A stretch of 64,000 nucleotides of DNA, from positions 48,715 to 112,714 of the forward strand of contig JAURVB010012589.1 in NCBI GenBank assembly GCA_033002965.1. The letters are read 5' to 3'. A program made the position numbers and the translations under genes. This DNA is from Piper betle (lineage: Eukaryota > Streptophyta > Magnoliopsida > Piperales > Piperaceae). Positions 11,565 to 24,100 of this stretch are shown here, piece by piece (position 1 is the stretch's first letter; each line of letters begins with the position of its first letter). The notes under the pieces are model-generated. The model was not told where the DNA came from and searched no databases. It worked only from the letters and a program-made list of their open reading frames with translations.

Positions 11565-13507
11565 GGCGTGGTGGCGTGGGCGAGTGAGCGATGACAACAC
11601 CCTGCACCAGTCTGTATTTTAGGAAGCATGTGGGCGTGGGATATTGATGTTGGGCCAATTGGGGCCTACTAATTAATTAATTTTATTATTATTATTATTA
11701 TTATTTGAACATAATAATTAAATAATATTTTTGGATTCTCCGTTGCATTCGCCATTTGTCTTTGGGTGTATCGTTGCTGTGCTTGTTGATGATGTCCGAT
11801 TGTGGCTTCGCGGATTTTGTTTGCAAATAGTGTTACAAATGAATCCAAAGTCTATGCCAGAACCCTACTTATACAATTTTTAGTGTTTACATATTTATAG
11901 ATTTTTCGTCAAGTGGAGCACAATTTATATGACAAGAAAACAAGGACTTTTTATATCTTTTTGAAATGTAAAATTAAAAGATTGTAATTCTCTTTTGTTT
12001 TCGTTTCTTTCCTTTCAATCTTTCATCTACTCTTCATCCATGTTCTTTTATTTCTCTTTCATTTGATAATTAAGATTTTAATTTCATTTGAAAAAAGTAG
12101 TAATATTAACCAATTTCACATATTTTATATCTAAAATTTTTTCGCACCGGGGATAGGTAACCGCACTTGCACGGCGTGTCTAAAAAATTTTCTGTTTGGT
12201 GTGGTTTGGTGCATAAATTTTTGGCTTGGAAGTTTTGGGTTTCGTTTGGTGTGAAGACATAGACACGGCCTGCAATATACATGGCAAGCAAGTGTAATTA
12301 AACACCCAACTAAATGTCTAATAATTATCCTTCGGCTAAGTGATAAGGATGCAACACATTGATTACCCAAGCGATTGTCTATCGTTTTGTAGAGGCAACG
12401 CCTTCATATTGATACTGAGAGTCTACTACCTTCCATTTCCGTCATTGTCATCCAAGGAAGATTCTTTAATTAGCCGTCCCCTGTATTTGTGGCATCCTTA
12501 ATCCACCTGATTCGACCTACTTCAATTAGACAAAGGCCGGCACATAGCTTATTTAAAATGCCCACAATTAAACATTTGGAAACACGGCCGATCGTCGATG
12601 TTCACTTGACCACGCAGACCATGGCGAGCACCAGTTTGAAAATCTCCCTCATCACCTATGGGCCATGGGTCCTCGGTGAACCAGGTTTCATCTTATGTGT
12701 GTTCCTATGGAGGCCCATAGCTGAGGTCCGATGCTCGTTTCTACGGTGTTCCACCGTTTTCAGGTGCTTGATGGCTGCCTGTGCCATGGATGCTTGTTCA
12801 CGCAGAAGCCCAAAAAACAAATGATGGTGTTTCTGGAGAGGGCATGAACATGATCGCAAGAAAAGGCGCAATTGGAGGGCAATGAGTGGCTCCGGAGAAG
12901 AGCTTTTCCGTCACCCCCAACTAAACAAGGAAATTGCATCAATTGCAATGTGAAAATTTACCGTCTACAGCTGGTTCCATGCTCTAGAGTCCACAAGAAG
13001 GAAGACCCAAATAGAGAAATTCTTTGTCGCCGCTTTATCTTTGTACATGAACAAACTTCGTCAAATAAACTTTGGAAAGAAATATATATTAACAGCTGAT
13101 TTCCGTGCACAGCTTTGGCTCTCATAAGAATCTGTCAAGTCCAATGCTGAACACAGGAATTCAATCAATCTACCATCCTTGGGACTCTCAATCTTTCCTT
13201 CCTCTTCTTAGATTTAGGTTCATACTGGATAGATTTAAGATTTACTTGTTCCGTCTACACTTGTTGTTCACGTCATCTCCCCTACTCCCAGGCCAGTTTT
13301 GCAGTCATCCTCTATGTTCCTAAATTCTGCCCGCCCATCCACACGCACCCACTGCAAGCAGTGTACGAATGTTGCAGCGCTCCCTCTCCACCCACACCAT
13401 TCCATGTGTGCGCCCGCAATCAAGAATCAAGCAAAAAGACCCGAAAAAAATAGAATAATGACCCGTATGAGCTAGCTGCATTGATCAGCAGTAGTCAAGA
13501 AATGCAC
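11565..13507. other. Spacer upstream of the DRM1-like gene, no gene recognised
   Basis: The region just above 11565 should be the DRM1-like promoter. Overlapping ORFs on both strands at 12489-12871 lack homology I recognise, and the surrounding sequence has no splice structure, so I do not call a gene. Confidence 0.45.
11671..11704. repeat. (ATTA)n/(TTA)n simple repeat
   Basis: Four ATTA-type units run into about eight TTA units, about 100 bp upstream of the DRM1-like start codon on that gene's strand. Confidence 0.8.
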
Positions 13508-13531
13508 ATATATATATATATATATATATAT
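13508..13531. repeat. (TA)n microsatellite
   Basis: A run of about 12 TA units just outside the left inverted end of the GC-rich element. Confidence 0.85.
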
Positions 13532-13539
13532 TATAGTAT

Positions 13540-14260
13540 ATTATAAATTTTTGTAGCGAATAAAAATTCAACAACTCTCGTTCTTGTCCTCTTCTTTTGG
13601 ATTTATAGACTCGATTGCCAACCCGACCTGCTCGAACCAGCCCTCTCGCCCGCGATTGTGCCACCGTCCCATCGCCGCGGCCTCGCCCCCTGCTGGCGGC
13701 CCTGCCCTCCACCCCCTCCCCCCACCTGACCACCGCCTGCCGCCATAGTCCCTGCCCCCAACCGGCACCCAGCTGCCATCGCCAACCCCCCCTCTTCGCC
13801 ATTGCTCGATTTCGTGCCCTCTCCCCCTGCTCGCCCCCGACTGGTGCCCCCCGCTGCCCCCGGCCACCCCCTTCCGCCACCGCCCGAGGCGGGGGGGGGG
13901 GGGAGGGGGGAGGGGGGGGTGAGGGTTGGTGGTGGCAACATGGTGCCAGCTAGGGGCAGGGACCACGACAGGTGGTGGCTTGGGAGGGGGCGCAAAATAA
14001 GGCAGTGGCAACAGGGTCCCGACTAGGGGCAGGGACCACGACGGGTGGTGGTTGGGCGAGGGGAGGGGGTGGTGGGTAGGGCCGCCGTTAGGGGGCGAGG
14101 CCACGACGGCAAGCAATGGCATAGTTGTAGGAGGGCCGGTTCAGGCGGGTCGGGTAGGCAATCAAATTTATAAATATAAAAAATAAATGAGAGTCGTTAA
14201 ATTTTGATCCAACAAACTCTTCGTTCACCAACGAAATACGCTATAAATACTTACAACACA
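13540..14260. mobile_element. Non-autonomous Mutator-like element with GC-rich core
   Basis: The two ends are imperfect inverted repeats of about 80-100 bp. The left end has AATTCAACAACTCTCGTTCTT, then GGATTTATAGACTCGATTGCC and ACCCGACCTGCTCGAACCAG. The reverse complement of the right end has AATTTAACGACTCTCATT, then ATATTTATAAATTTGATTGCC and ACCCGACCCGCCTGAACCGG. Between them lies about 500 bp of C/G-rich low-complexity sequence with purine/pyrimidine strand bias, including G runs at 13889-13920 and a CAGGGACCACGACRGGTGGTGG motif repeated at about 13957 and 14028. Long inverted ends around unrelated GC-rich DNA fit a non-autonomous MULE. I did not find a clear 9-bp target duplication, and the left end seems to have lost about 30 bp relative to the right. 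Confidence 0.6.
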
Positions 14261-14272
14261 CCGTATCACTTC

Positions 14273-14275
<3 letters not shown>

Positions 14276-14322
<47 letters not shown>
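14276..14322. repeat. (TA)n microsatellite
   Basis: About 23 TA units adjoin the right end of the GC-rich inverted-repeat element. TA-rich sequence also flanks the left end, so the insertion target was probably TA-rich. Confidence 0.9.
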
Positions 14323-14326
<4 letters not shown>

Positions 14327-14548
14327 TTTACGTGAAATGGAACAAAACCTGAAGAGGAGAGAAGTGGTTGCCCTTTCATGGATTTGAAAGTTGAAACAAC
14401 GTTTACCCATTTCAATAAAAATAAACGATTTGCCTCCATGTCTTCAAATCTTACTCCCTTGAATCCAAGCAAAGCTACTTCAAGACTCCACCCCATCTCG
14501 CCCGTCATCAGCTATCACCTCTGTCTCCACCCTTACCTCCCACCAACT

Positions 14549-14559
14549 CTATATAAATA
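14549..14559 (+). promoter_or_regulatory. Candidate TATA box (CTATATAAATA)
   Basis: A plant-consensus TATA motif lies 57 bp upstream of an ATG at 14616 in a pyrimidine-rich leader (CTTCCTCACTACTGATC). The frame from that ATG closes after about 20 residues. A longer frame starting in another phase (GKESLLEKQGTCKMIGS) follows it. No homology is recognised, so this is only a candidate promoter. Confidence 0.3.
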
Positions 14560-15411
14560 CCTGGTTGAAACCCCTTCCTCACTACTGATCTGTATCTTCA
14601 ACATAACTTAGATCCATGGCTCGATCATCCCGGCGGGTAAAGAGTCGTTGCTGGAGAAGCAGGGCACGTGCAAGATGATTGGCTCGTGTTACTTGTTCTG
14701 TTCCATGGCCATGAGAACTCTGCGCGTGCTCCCCTTCTCCAACACTGGCTATTCACCTTTGCTCTCCTTGTCCGTTCTTCTCAGAGCCTCCATTGCTGTG
14801 ATTACTGATACTGCAAGTGCATGCAGGTATGTATACAGAGACATATTCAAGTAAGTTCACGAGAAGGGAACTTACTCTCGTAATACCACTTTCTAATTTT
14901 ACTATACTCAATGGCACGTCCAAGCTATTTGTTAGATGTGCGCAGGGGTTAGTTGAAACAGCTGCAAGATGGAGAGCTAGTTCTGACGGAATTAATCCAT
15001 GTCGGAAGTTGCAACGTGCAAATCTATTTCATTTTCAGCAACTGCTCTGTTCTTTTATCAAGTCCTCTACAGAGGTTTAAGTTGGTCTGGTTATGGTCTG
15101 ACCAAATTTGTCAATGATCCAAGTATTGTTTTTACTCTAAAAGAGAAACTTCCGAGTATTGTTTGCGCCAAAAAATAAAATTCAAGTTTAGTTAGCATAA
15201 CAGTCCTTGTTCAGGAGTCTTTCAGTCGTACTTTTGCGAGATGAAAGAAATTCACATGATTGTTCATGTAAATGATAGCGTCTTACATCTCCTTGACAAC
15301 TTTCACGATGACCCCCAGATCTCTATCTAGCAGCAAACATAACACCCATGCAACATGCGCATAATGAATACAAGTCGTTGGGTAGAATATTTTGTTTGTA
15401 TCATGATTCAC

Positions 15412-15421
15412 GTATATAAGG
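15412..15421 (+). promoter_or_regulatory. Candidate TATA box (GTATATAAGG)
   Basis: A TATA-like motif about 60 bp upstream of a 30-codon frame starting ATGCTTGCATGGGATC. There is no recognised product and no supporting downstream exon. Confidence 0.22.
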
Positions 15422-16443
15422 CCCCAACACTCGTCCTTAACTGTGAACCTAACTCTGAAGAAGCCTCTTAAAACATCGGAAATGCTTGCATGGGATCATC
15501 AAGAATACTGGCAAGTAGAAACACACACGAATGTTGTAGTATTCAAGGATGATGCTCGTGCTCAAACTTCATAGTCTTCCTTACGTTTCTTGTTGGGAGA
15601 AGGCCTCAGGGATATCAGGTAGACTCTGCCCTCTGAAACTGGTTGGGGGCTGGGGGGGGCGTCGGTGGTGGTGGTGTGGGATAAAAACAGTACGTATTCT
15701 ACATAAAAACAGGATAGCCAACGTCACCCTCTTCTACCCCTTCCTTTCTTTGGGAACAGCCTGCAAGACTCAAGAGCAGCAATGAGTGGGGAATGACATT
15801 CGACCCCAGTCGCAGGCCAGCATCCCCCACTTGGGATAAGGAAAGAGATTCGCAAATCGCGAACTTGGTGCACGCAGGAGTTACAGGACATGGGAAGCTG
15901 TCAAAGCTGGTAAAAGTAAATATTGATGTCAAACAAGATGGCGTGAGGTTGAGGTAAAGGGCTAACTTGTGCTTGGAGGCCGGGGAGCACGGGGGTGTAA
16001 ATGGATAAGGGGATTCTTACACAACGAGATAAGACAGAAAACGTAAAACCAATCAACTTTCTTAGATTTTTTCATGCTCAACACTCAAATATCACATCAG
16101 TTTGTGTCTCACGTGGAAAGTTTTTGAAGATGATCAGTCTGAGTTTATTCTTTAAACATCAAATATTTATCTTACAGCTCGTGTTTCAACAAAAGACATG
16201 CACGAAGGAAGCAATTTTCGACGTTGCCCATGTCGCAACAAAAGGCCAGGAGAGTGTCAAAGGTGGAAGAAGAGGGGCTTTGAAACTCGGACAAGTCTTA
16301 AGCCATTGGGGAGAGGTTGACACGAAATCCCTCTGAAGTTAAGGACTCCGACACGAATCATGTGCGAGGAAGACGACGAAAGAATGACAGGGATGACCGC
16401 GGAGAGGGTAGCACAACTCACAAGTTAGAAGGATAATAATACT

Positions 16444-17614
16444 CTATGTGTTCGACAGAGTTCGGTCCAACCAACCGAACCGAAAATAAGGTTAATAGAC
16501 TGAAATTTTCCGTCGATTTGAATTGGAATTTCTTTTTAAATTAAACTGAACTGAATTAAAATATTTTATTCAATTTGACTTGATATATTCAAAATTAAAA
16601 TTATTAAATTAATTATTATTTTTTATAATAAACAAAATTATAACATTAATTGACTATCATAATCATTTTTTAAAATGTTTGATATTTATTATTATATCAA
16701 ATATCTCAAATAAATTGTAAATAAATTAAAAAATTAATAATAACTCTCATAAAACATGAAAATTTAAGATTTATTTTTAAAGAAAAATATAAAAAATAAC
16801 AAAATTTCAAATTATTCTTTCAAAAATAATCAAAAATTTAAAATTATATCGGATATAGTTAGATCTTCAATTTTTATTTCATGAGTAGCTAAATTATATG
16901 TTTTAATCATATTTAATTCATAATTTTTTTATTTTATTAACATAAATGCCTTAATTTAACTTCAATTTTTTTAACATATTTTTTTACATTTCATAAGATG
17001 AATGATATTTATTTTTTTAAAAAATCTTACTCAAAATTAAAATACATCAAATGAAACAAATGTTTCAATTTATAATATGACAATTTTAAAGTCAAATTTC
17101 AAACACCCAAAATTTATGTTTTTTATTTTTTTTGCATTTTAATGGTCCCAAAATCAAAATAAAAATAAAAATTTTTCGTTTGACTTTTTATCCCATCAAT
17201 AATATATTTTGACTCTATTTAGCATTTATTAGTCAATATTTTGATTTTTATACAAGAAGTTAGTAAATATTATAATTTTTATTCATTATCTACTTTATTT
17301 GAATAAAAATAAATTTTTATGGGTATTTTTGTTATTAAATGAAAAAAATAAAATTTAATTATGGTTGATAAAAAGTTTTTTAAAATGGCTATATTTGATA
17401 TAATTTTGAAAATTTGGTTATTTGTAAAAAAAATAATTTGAAACTTGATTATTTCTGACATTTTTCTTTTATAATTTTTTTGATATTACAATTGGCTTCG
17501 GCTTAGTTCTAAACCAAAATTTTCCATACAAAAAAAAATTTACCCAAAGTCTAACTTGAACAGGAATCAAAATTTAAAAATAATCAAACCAAACCAAAAT
17601 GCGCTTACCCCTAT
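16444..17614. mobile_element. AT-rich hAT-like non-autonomous relic (tentative)
   Basis: The right edge, read on the minus strand, begins TAGGGGTAAGCGCATTTTGG and continues with GTTTGGTTTGATT, like many plant hAT elements that start TAGGGGTG and continue into GGTTCGGTT-type sequence. The left edge near 16444 has the related but decayed CGGTCCAACCAACCGAACCG. The body is about 1.1 kb of very AT-rich, non-coding DNA. No 8-bp target duplication could be matched, so boundaries and class are tentative. Confidence 0.35.
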
Positions 17615-18121
17615 GAGTCTTGCGTGACTTTGGCCTATCTGTTACACGCTAATCCGAAGAGCCATAATTTCACGTGAATTTCTGTTAAAAAACATATAGT
17701 TCAACCAATTTGAGGGTTTCGTTCTCCGTTACAGTTTTTTGCTCCGCTGCAACAGCGAAGAACATGAAAGATGTAAGCATAAACCAAAAACGGTTCAACA
17801 AAAACACACCATCAGAACAATCAACATTCAAATTCCCTGCTTGACTGCACGAGGCACTCCCTTACCAGAATAAACAACTCTACTGCTAAGCACAGTAATT
17901 TAAATAAAGTGGAATCAAAATGGCTTCTAATGCAACCTGGGATCTTCATTCTACCTCCCTATCTGGCTTAAGTGAGCCATGCTGTGTACGTAAAGTCCCA
18001 GGAAGTATAAGATGAAGAAGGTTGTAGGAACTCATGCCATGCACTCTGCTTGGTCTTGCTACATACGGGAGGACAAACGTAGTTGGCACAAAAGGAGACG
18101 GATAACACTGCTTCTCTGCTC
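17615..18121. other. Spacer and probable 3' UTR of GCP4
   Basis: This 0.5-kb stretch follows the GCP4 stop codon at 18122 on the minus strand and has no open frame of note. It probably contains the GCP4 3' UTR. Confidence 0.45.
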
Positions 18122-21100
18122 TCATCTTATGACATTCAGCACTCCTCTCGCAGTTGCCTGTTAGTTATCAAGGTATCCCGATCATATGAACCAAAACATT
18201 AAATACATGATGCACATCGTTTTGTGTTAACAAAAAACACGCACGACGTGAAGATGCAGCTTCAGCTCGCATAACAAAACATTCAGCTATCAAGCTAGTG
18301 ACAGGGCACAAGAAAAGAAATTTCTTAATGTCCATGACGCAAAATTTTAAATTTAGCCGTTATTTATACCTCAAAAAAGGAGTTGAAGTTCAAGCGCAAA
18401 AGAAACCTCCGCAGAAAAGGAGCACGCTGGCTTCCGCAAGTCGGCTGCTGCGCAATATGGTGTACAACGAATTTGATTTTTTGTTAAACTCCTGTAGAAA
18501 ATTGTACATTTGTAAAGAATAAAATATATATCTATAAAGAAAATGAAATGCCCATAATGAAGTATCAAATTGTAGGAAGGGAGCCTTGAAAAAAAATATG
18601 AAGGGAGGAAACGGCACACGCCCAGATATAAAATGATTGATACATAAGCATGATTTTCAAGTCCATCGAATGTACTGCATATGCAGGAACACTAGGAAAA
18701 AGAGGTGGCCAATGCATTAAGGAAACTTGCTAAAAATTAAAACAATAGCTTCCACAAATAAGAGGGTAAACTACCTCAATAACACGCTCAAGCTCACTAG
18801 TATTTGAACTGTTGTCATCATATTCAATGCTCCAGCAGAACTGCAAGCAAAGTTTCATTATGCTGTCCAGTATCCTAGAGACAGACCCAATGTCTAAGAA
18901 GGACTGTGAGATTAATGCTGACATATACCTGCATAGAGCAATACAATCAAACCTGAAAGTTGTGGTGAATCAATATAAATGCAATTTTACATTATTCATG
19001 CACATTCCAAGTACCAAGTTCAAACCATTAAAAACTGTTGCAATCATAGAAAAACAGGGTGAAAACAGATAATTTTGTACATCGATATAATAATCTACTA
19101 GGTTCACTCACTCTTGGTGGAAATCTACAAGTTCAGTGAAATCATGAGAATCTTGTACACGAGCTTGCAAAACGTTCCACTGAGATTCAATAACATCAAC
19201 CTGAAGTGCATCACATAATCACACTGAGATAAAGATACAGAGAACACGCAATGTGGCTTCCATGAGTTACAGCTACGGAGAAAAAAATGTAACTCTTGAG
19301 AGTTCATTATGGAGAGAATATGCAGAAATGTTGTAACCTGAATATAAAACTGCAAATTTCTAATCAAAAAGGCCATGTGCTCCCGAACACGCCATCTAGA
19401 TCGTGACTGCAAGTGGCGCTGCTGATATGGTGAACATTTTGTACGTTCTTTTCGATGCATAGCAAAATATGTATGATCCTGATGCATAGCTGCAGCCCAG
19501 GATTTTTCCAATTCCATCTGAGTTCGTTTAAGCTTGAGCAAATACTGAAAAACTCGACGGTATCTGCCAATCAAATGTTTTTATCAATGAACATCAAAGA
19601 TAAGCATCAACTAGAGTAATCGAAACAGATAAGTTAAAGTCATATCTGCACCAAACACTAGGAAAAGGCTTACTTTGACAGTACTTCAGGAGTAAAGAAC
19701 AGCTGCAAGGGCCAATCAATGGAATACTCGAGCGCAATACCATCCCACCCATCAAGTGGCAACTCTGAAGAACCACTTCTTTGTGATGTACCAACTGTGT
19801 TTCCATCAGATGCACTCAATTTGGAGAAATCCAACGAGGATGACAAAGGAACCACCAAAGAAGGCATCCTGACAAGGCAGAAAAATCACAAACGTACATC
19901 AGCCTAAATTCATTACACAAAAGAAACTCCACAAGTCATCATAAATTATAGTGGCATGAACATATACAAAATCACAATAACGTCTTACTGAACTTAAAAA
20001 AATTGCAACCTGAGTGATACCCTCTGAAAATATTGATCATCGTCAGCAATAGTCTTTAATGCAGCCTGCACTATAGACAATGTCAACCATGTGGACTAAA
20101 AACAGAAAATTATTCTGAAAGCGCTAACAATGGTTTCATCCCAATCACAGCCACCTAAATGTAAAACATCAAAGGTTTCCTAAGACTCATCCCAAATATG
20201 TTAAGAGGGTGAATATCCTGTTAACATCAATTTTTAGCTTGTTTTCCATCACCACCACAAACACAGAAACAGTCTTTGATAACAAATTTTTAGATTTTTT
20301 TTTTCTCATCCCATATGTATTAAAGGTGGATGAACATCATTTTAATGTTGTCCTCCCCTTCAGCCAGTCACCACCCCCATAGTTCTACCTTTAGTTTGGC
20401 AACCTGAGTAACACCCGTCAAAATAGCCTTTGATGCAGCCTGCACTATAGGCAATGTCAACCATGTGAGCTAAAAACTGAAAATTATTTTGAAAGTGCTG
20501 AACTACGGCTTTATCCCAATCACAACCACCCTAAACGTAAAACATCATGGGTTTTTTTAAGACTCATCCCATATGTATTAGAGGGCGGTTGTCCTCCCAT
20601 TAACATCAATTTTATTTTTATTTTTTTTCTCCCTTTTAACTCTGCCAGCTGCCACCATAAAGATGGAAAGGAAGGGCTCATCCTCAAGTGAGGGGGAGTG
20701 AGTGGAGAAGAAAGTATGAAAAAATTGACTGTTAGAGTAGATCCAATGATCATTAATTTCAAAACAGAATGGACTTTTCGAGGTATAATTTCATAAAAGA
20801 ACCCCATAATGTGCATGTGTTGAATAAGATGTGCCAGCATATAGCTTCAAGACTTACAGAGACAAACATAGAGAAGAGCTCAAAATTTAAAGCCAAACAA
20901 CCCATCCAACCCTAACATGACAAAGTGCAAAAAACAAAGCATATTGAATTGATAGTTCAAATTGGCATTAGTAGAAAAAATTACCAGCTGAAAAGGGACC
21001 ATGAGATCAGCCTCAACGGTTGATTGGCGAGGTGGTAAACGCATCAGTTGACGGCTCTCCTCAAGAAAACACTGACAAAGAAGAGATTCCCATGTATCTT

Positions 21101-24100
21101 GTTCAAATATGTGAAGACAAAATCATCTCATATAGAACAATCACTTTACTATATTACCTGGAAAAAATCACCCTTTGCCAAGAGAAAATAATCTTTCAGA
21201 GCTTTTAAATGATCATTCAAATTAGCACGCACCACCACTAGCTGTACAAGATAGACCATAAGGATAGTATGTTTTCAATGAAAATCCAATTTGTAACAGA
21301 ACCCTCCATATAAATTACCTGCCAAAGATGATTAGCTGCAGCTGTGCGAATTGAGTCAACAGCATTTTCAAATGACCTCTTGTGAAATTCTGGAGAATCC
21401 TGCACCAAATTGACATACAAAAGTGAAAATGAAAAATAGGGAATTTACCAAATGATACACCTACAACAACAAAAAACAATTTTCTTTAAAAAAAAGAGAG
21501 GATTTGTCATGCATCATAATAACACACTTTCTACAATCAAGAACATTTTTGGAATAACCCAATTGCTTATCTAGAGGATGCATATTCCTATCCAAGGTCC
21601 AACAACTGCTATTACACAGCTAGAAACAAAATAGAAAGATGCTATAGGTGAAACACGGCCCTTCAACTTATGAATGCTACCTTGAGGTCTTTCAGCATGC
21701 GAATGATTTTGTCTTCTTCAGATCGTGGAAGTAATTCTTCCTCCATCATCCGCACATCATCTACGGTATCTTTGTGGGATTCAATGTGTTTGACAGTTGT
21801 TAGAAGCTCGTTTAAGCTTCTAGTAAACTGAGGGTGTAACACAATGTCCGGTTGCCTGAAAGTACGACCTGGATTACGAAGCACTTTAATTGCTTTACCG
21901 GAAAAAAGTATAGACTCCGCAACTCGCATATGAATGTATTCAGGTAGCATATCCTGTATAAAATGAATGGTCACCAAACATAAAAGTTAATGCCTGACCG
22001 TCTAAAGTTATTCCAGTACTATCTGAAAAATGGAATCTCATAACCCAAATGTATAAAGAAAAAGTTAAGAATTTAATTTGTATGCAGCAATAGAGCTTTA
22101 AATATAGACTTTTTGAATGTCTCCAACAAATTTATAGACCGGAAGCATGAGTTTGGCATGTAACAAATATTTCAACTGCACTGAAGAGCATAAGAACTCG
22201 CTATTGACAAAACTGGCATCTTCAGTAAGTACCAAAGAATCAAAGACTAAAATTAGCAAAAGGGCATGTTAAGTTTTTTTAAAAAAATCTCTGTAAGCAT
22301 GTCATGTTAGTCATAACACCTCAAAGAAGCTCTAGAGAAATCGGGCTTTTGACATGGTTCATTATAAGAAAGAAAAAGCGAGAGGAAAAAGCACTAGAAC
22401 AACACAAAGATTAACATGCTGAACAAATGTTTTAAACATAGTGATGTTGATTAGTTCAGCTATTCCTAGTGAAAAGTTAGAAAATAAGTTCCCATCATGC
22501 TTTAAAATTTTAGTGATTGGCAATATACAGTTAAGTGAATGTGGATGAACTCAATTTTGTAAGTCCATTGTCAAGCATGCACTCAAGGCAATAATGTAAG
22601 CTGTAAATGAGCCTTGCTACTTGCTAACCGGAACTAAGACCAGACCAAATAAGTATTTTTGTAAGCTTTATACAACAGAAATTCATTAACACGCAAAGAT
22701 GGCCAAGCTGATGATGAAAAATGTTATAAAAACATATATGGGGAGTATGCCAAAGTATATGAATCATTGAATCTAGAATTTAAACTTTTTATGAGTTTCT
22801 TACAATAGTATTTGATTAACTCAGGCACCTACGAAGGTGAGCCAAGACGTTTCAAGTTGATGCAGAGGTCAAATGTTCAGCAGTAACAGCTTAAAGACAG
22901 AAAAGACACTGAACAAAAAAAAATAATGCTTTGAAATAAATATTACCAAGGAGATATGGAAAGCCTGATGCCAATCATTTAATGGTGAATCATGGTGAGA
23001 TCTTAACAACCTTTCAACTCCATCTGGATGTGATGACTCATTCTCATTATCTCTCTCTTCTTGCCTACAAAATTTCCAAGATCTGAATTCAGGCACACAA
23101 ATGGAAAGAAAGCCACATCACCATGGCCAAGAAAAAGAGAATTCACAAATTTCTGAAAATTAGTCAATAAAATCAAGTGTATAAGATGCACAATGAATTT
23201 CAATACCTATTCACAACAACTACAGCTTTAAAAATTCTCCAAGACATGTTCTATCAGAAGTAACATGGTTGCGACAGTTCTCAAAATAAATAGATCAGTA
23301 CAGGAAGGTACCCCCCAAACCAAACATTTTAGTCGATAACTACATAACCCCCTGGAAAAATAACAGAAAACTGAAAAACAAGAAAAAAATATATTACCTT
23401 CCAATAAAGAATTCGCCATGCTGATCCTGAAGAATCCCATAAACCATCCAAGAGGCAAGTTGATGATACATGACTTGATGTCCGTGCCAAAGTAGCCTAG
23501 CATTTGGTGCATATTTCATTTTTTGGGTTGAACAGTAAGGAAAAAGCTCACACCAACTTTGGAAATGCTTCATCGCAAAAATGGGGAAAAAACAAAAAAA
23601 AGGTAATAGGCATACACTCCAAACTGTAAACATTATCTAGTCAAATGGTACAACCACTTCTTGTAAATGGAGAATTCAGATGTTAACTATCAAATATATT
23701 TAATTTTTATCAGAAAAAAGATGCATTGCAAGGATAATATAATTCAAACATAGCCGGTTCATTTGCAAGCAATCAAGCATTTTAAGCATCCATAGCAATG
23801 ATTAATAGACACAAAAATCCACCACCAAATAAAAACTTTGACAAGAGCTCTCTTTATTGCTGATTGTTTGCAACATAAAATACCAGATGGCCAAAAATAA
23901 TGAAATTTTAGCGTATTTTCTCAGTGGTACACGAGACTTCATCATACATACCTCTGAATGCATAACTGCAGTTCAGGTACTCCACAATGACAGCGTTTGT
24001 GTAAAAGGTTGAGCAGCTGTCCTCCACGAATGTTGTCACGTTGAATCTCTAAAATGAGCTCGTGCAAAGGGGGCAGCAAAACATGAAACTGAATAATAAA

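Larger units (their letters stand above)
14323..16443. other. Spacer with promoter-like segments but no recognisable gene
   Basis: Several open frames exist (plus strand 14648-14854, 15549-15785 and 16001-16336) but none matches a family I know. Two TATA-like boxes precede short frames, at 14549 and 15412. This could be a transcribed non-coding region or fragments of decayed genes. Confidence 0.4.

Noticed and set aside
12489..12948. Overlapping ORFs on both strands
   Set aside because: No recognised domain, splice signals or promoter. Both strands are open, which points to chance.
13485..14122. Several long overlapping ORFs on both strands (Gly/Arg- or Pro-rich)
   Set aside because: They are translations of GC-biased low-complexity DNA inside an inverted-repeat element. 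Stops are rare because of base composition.
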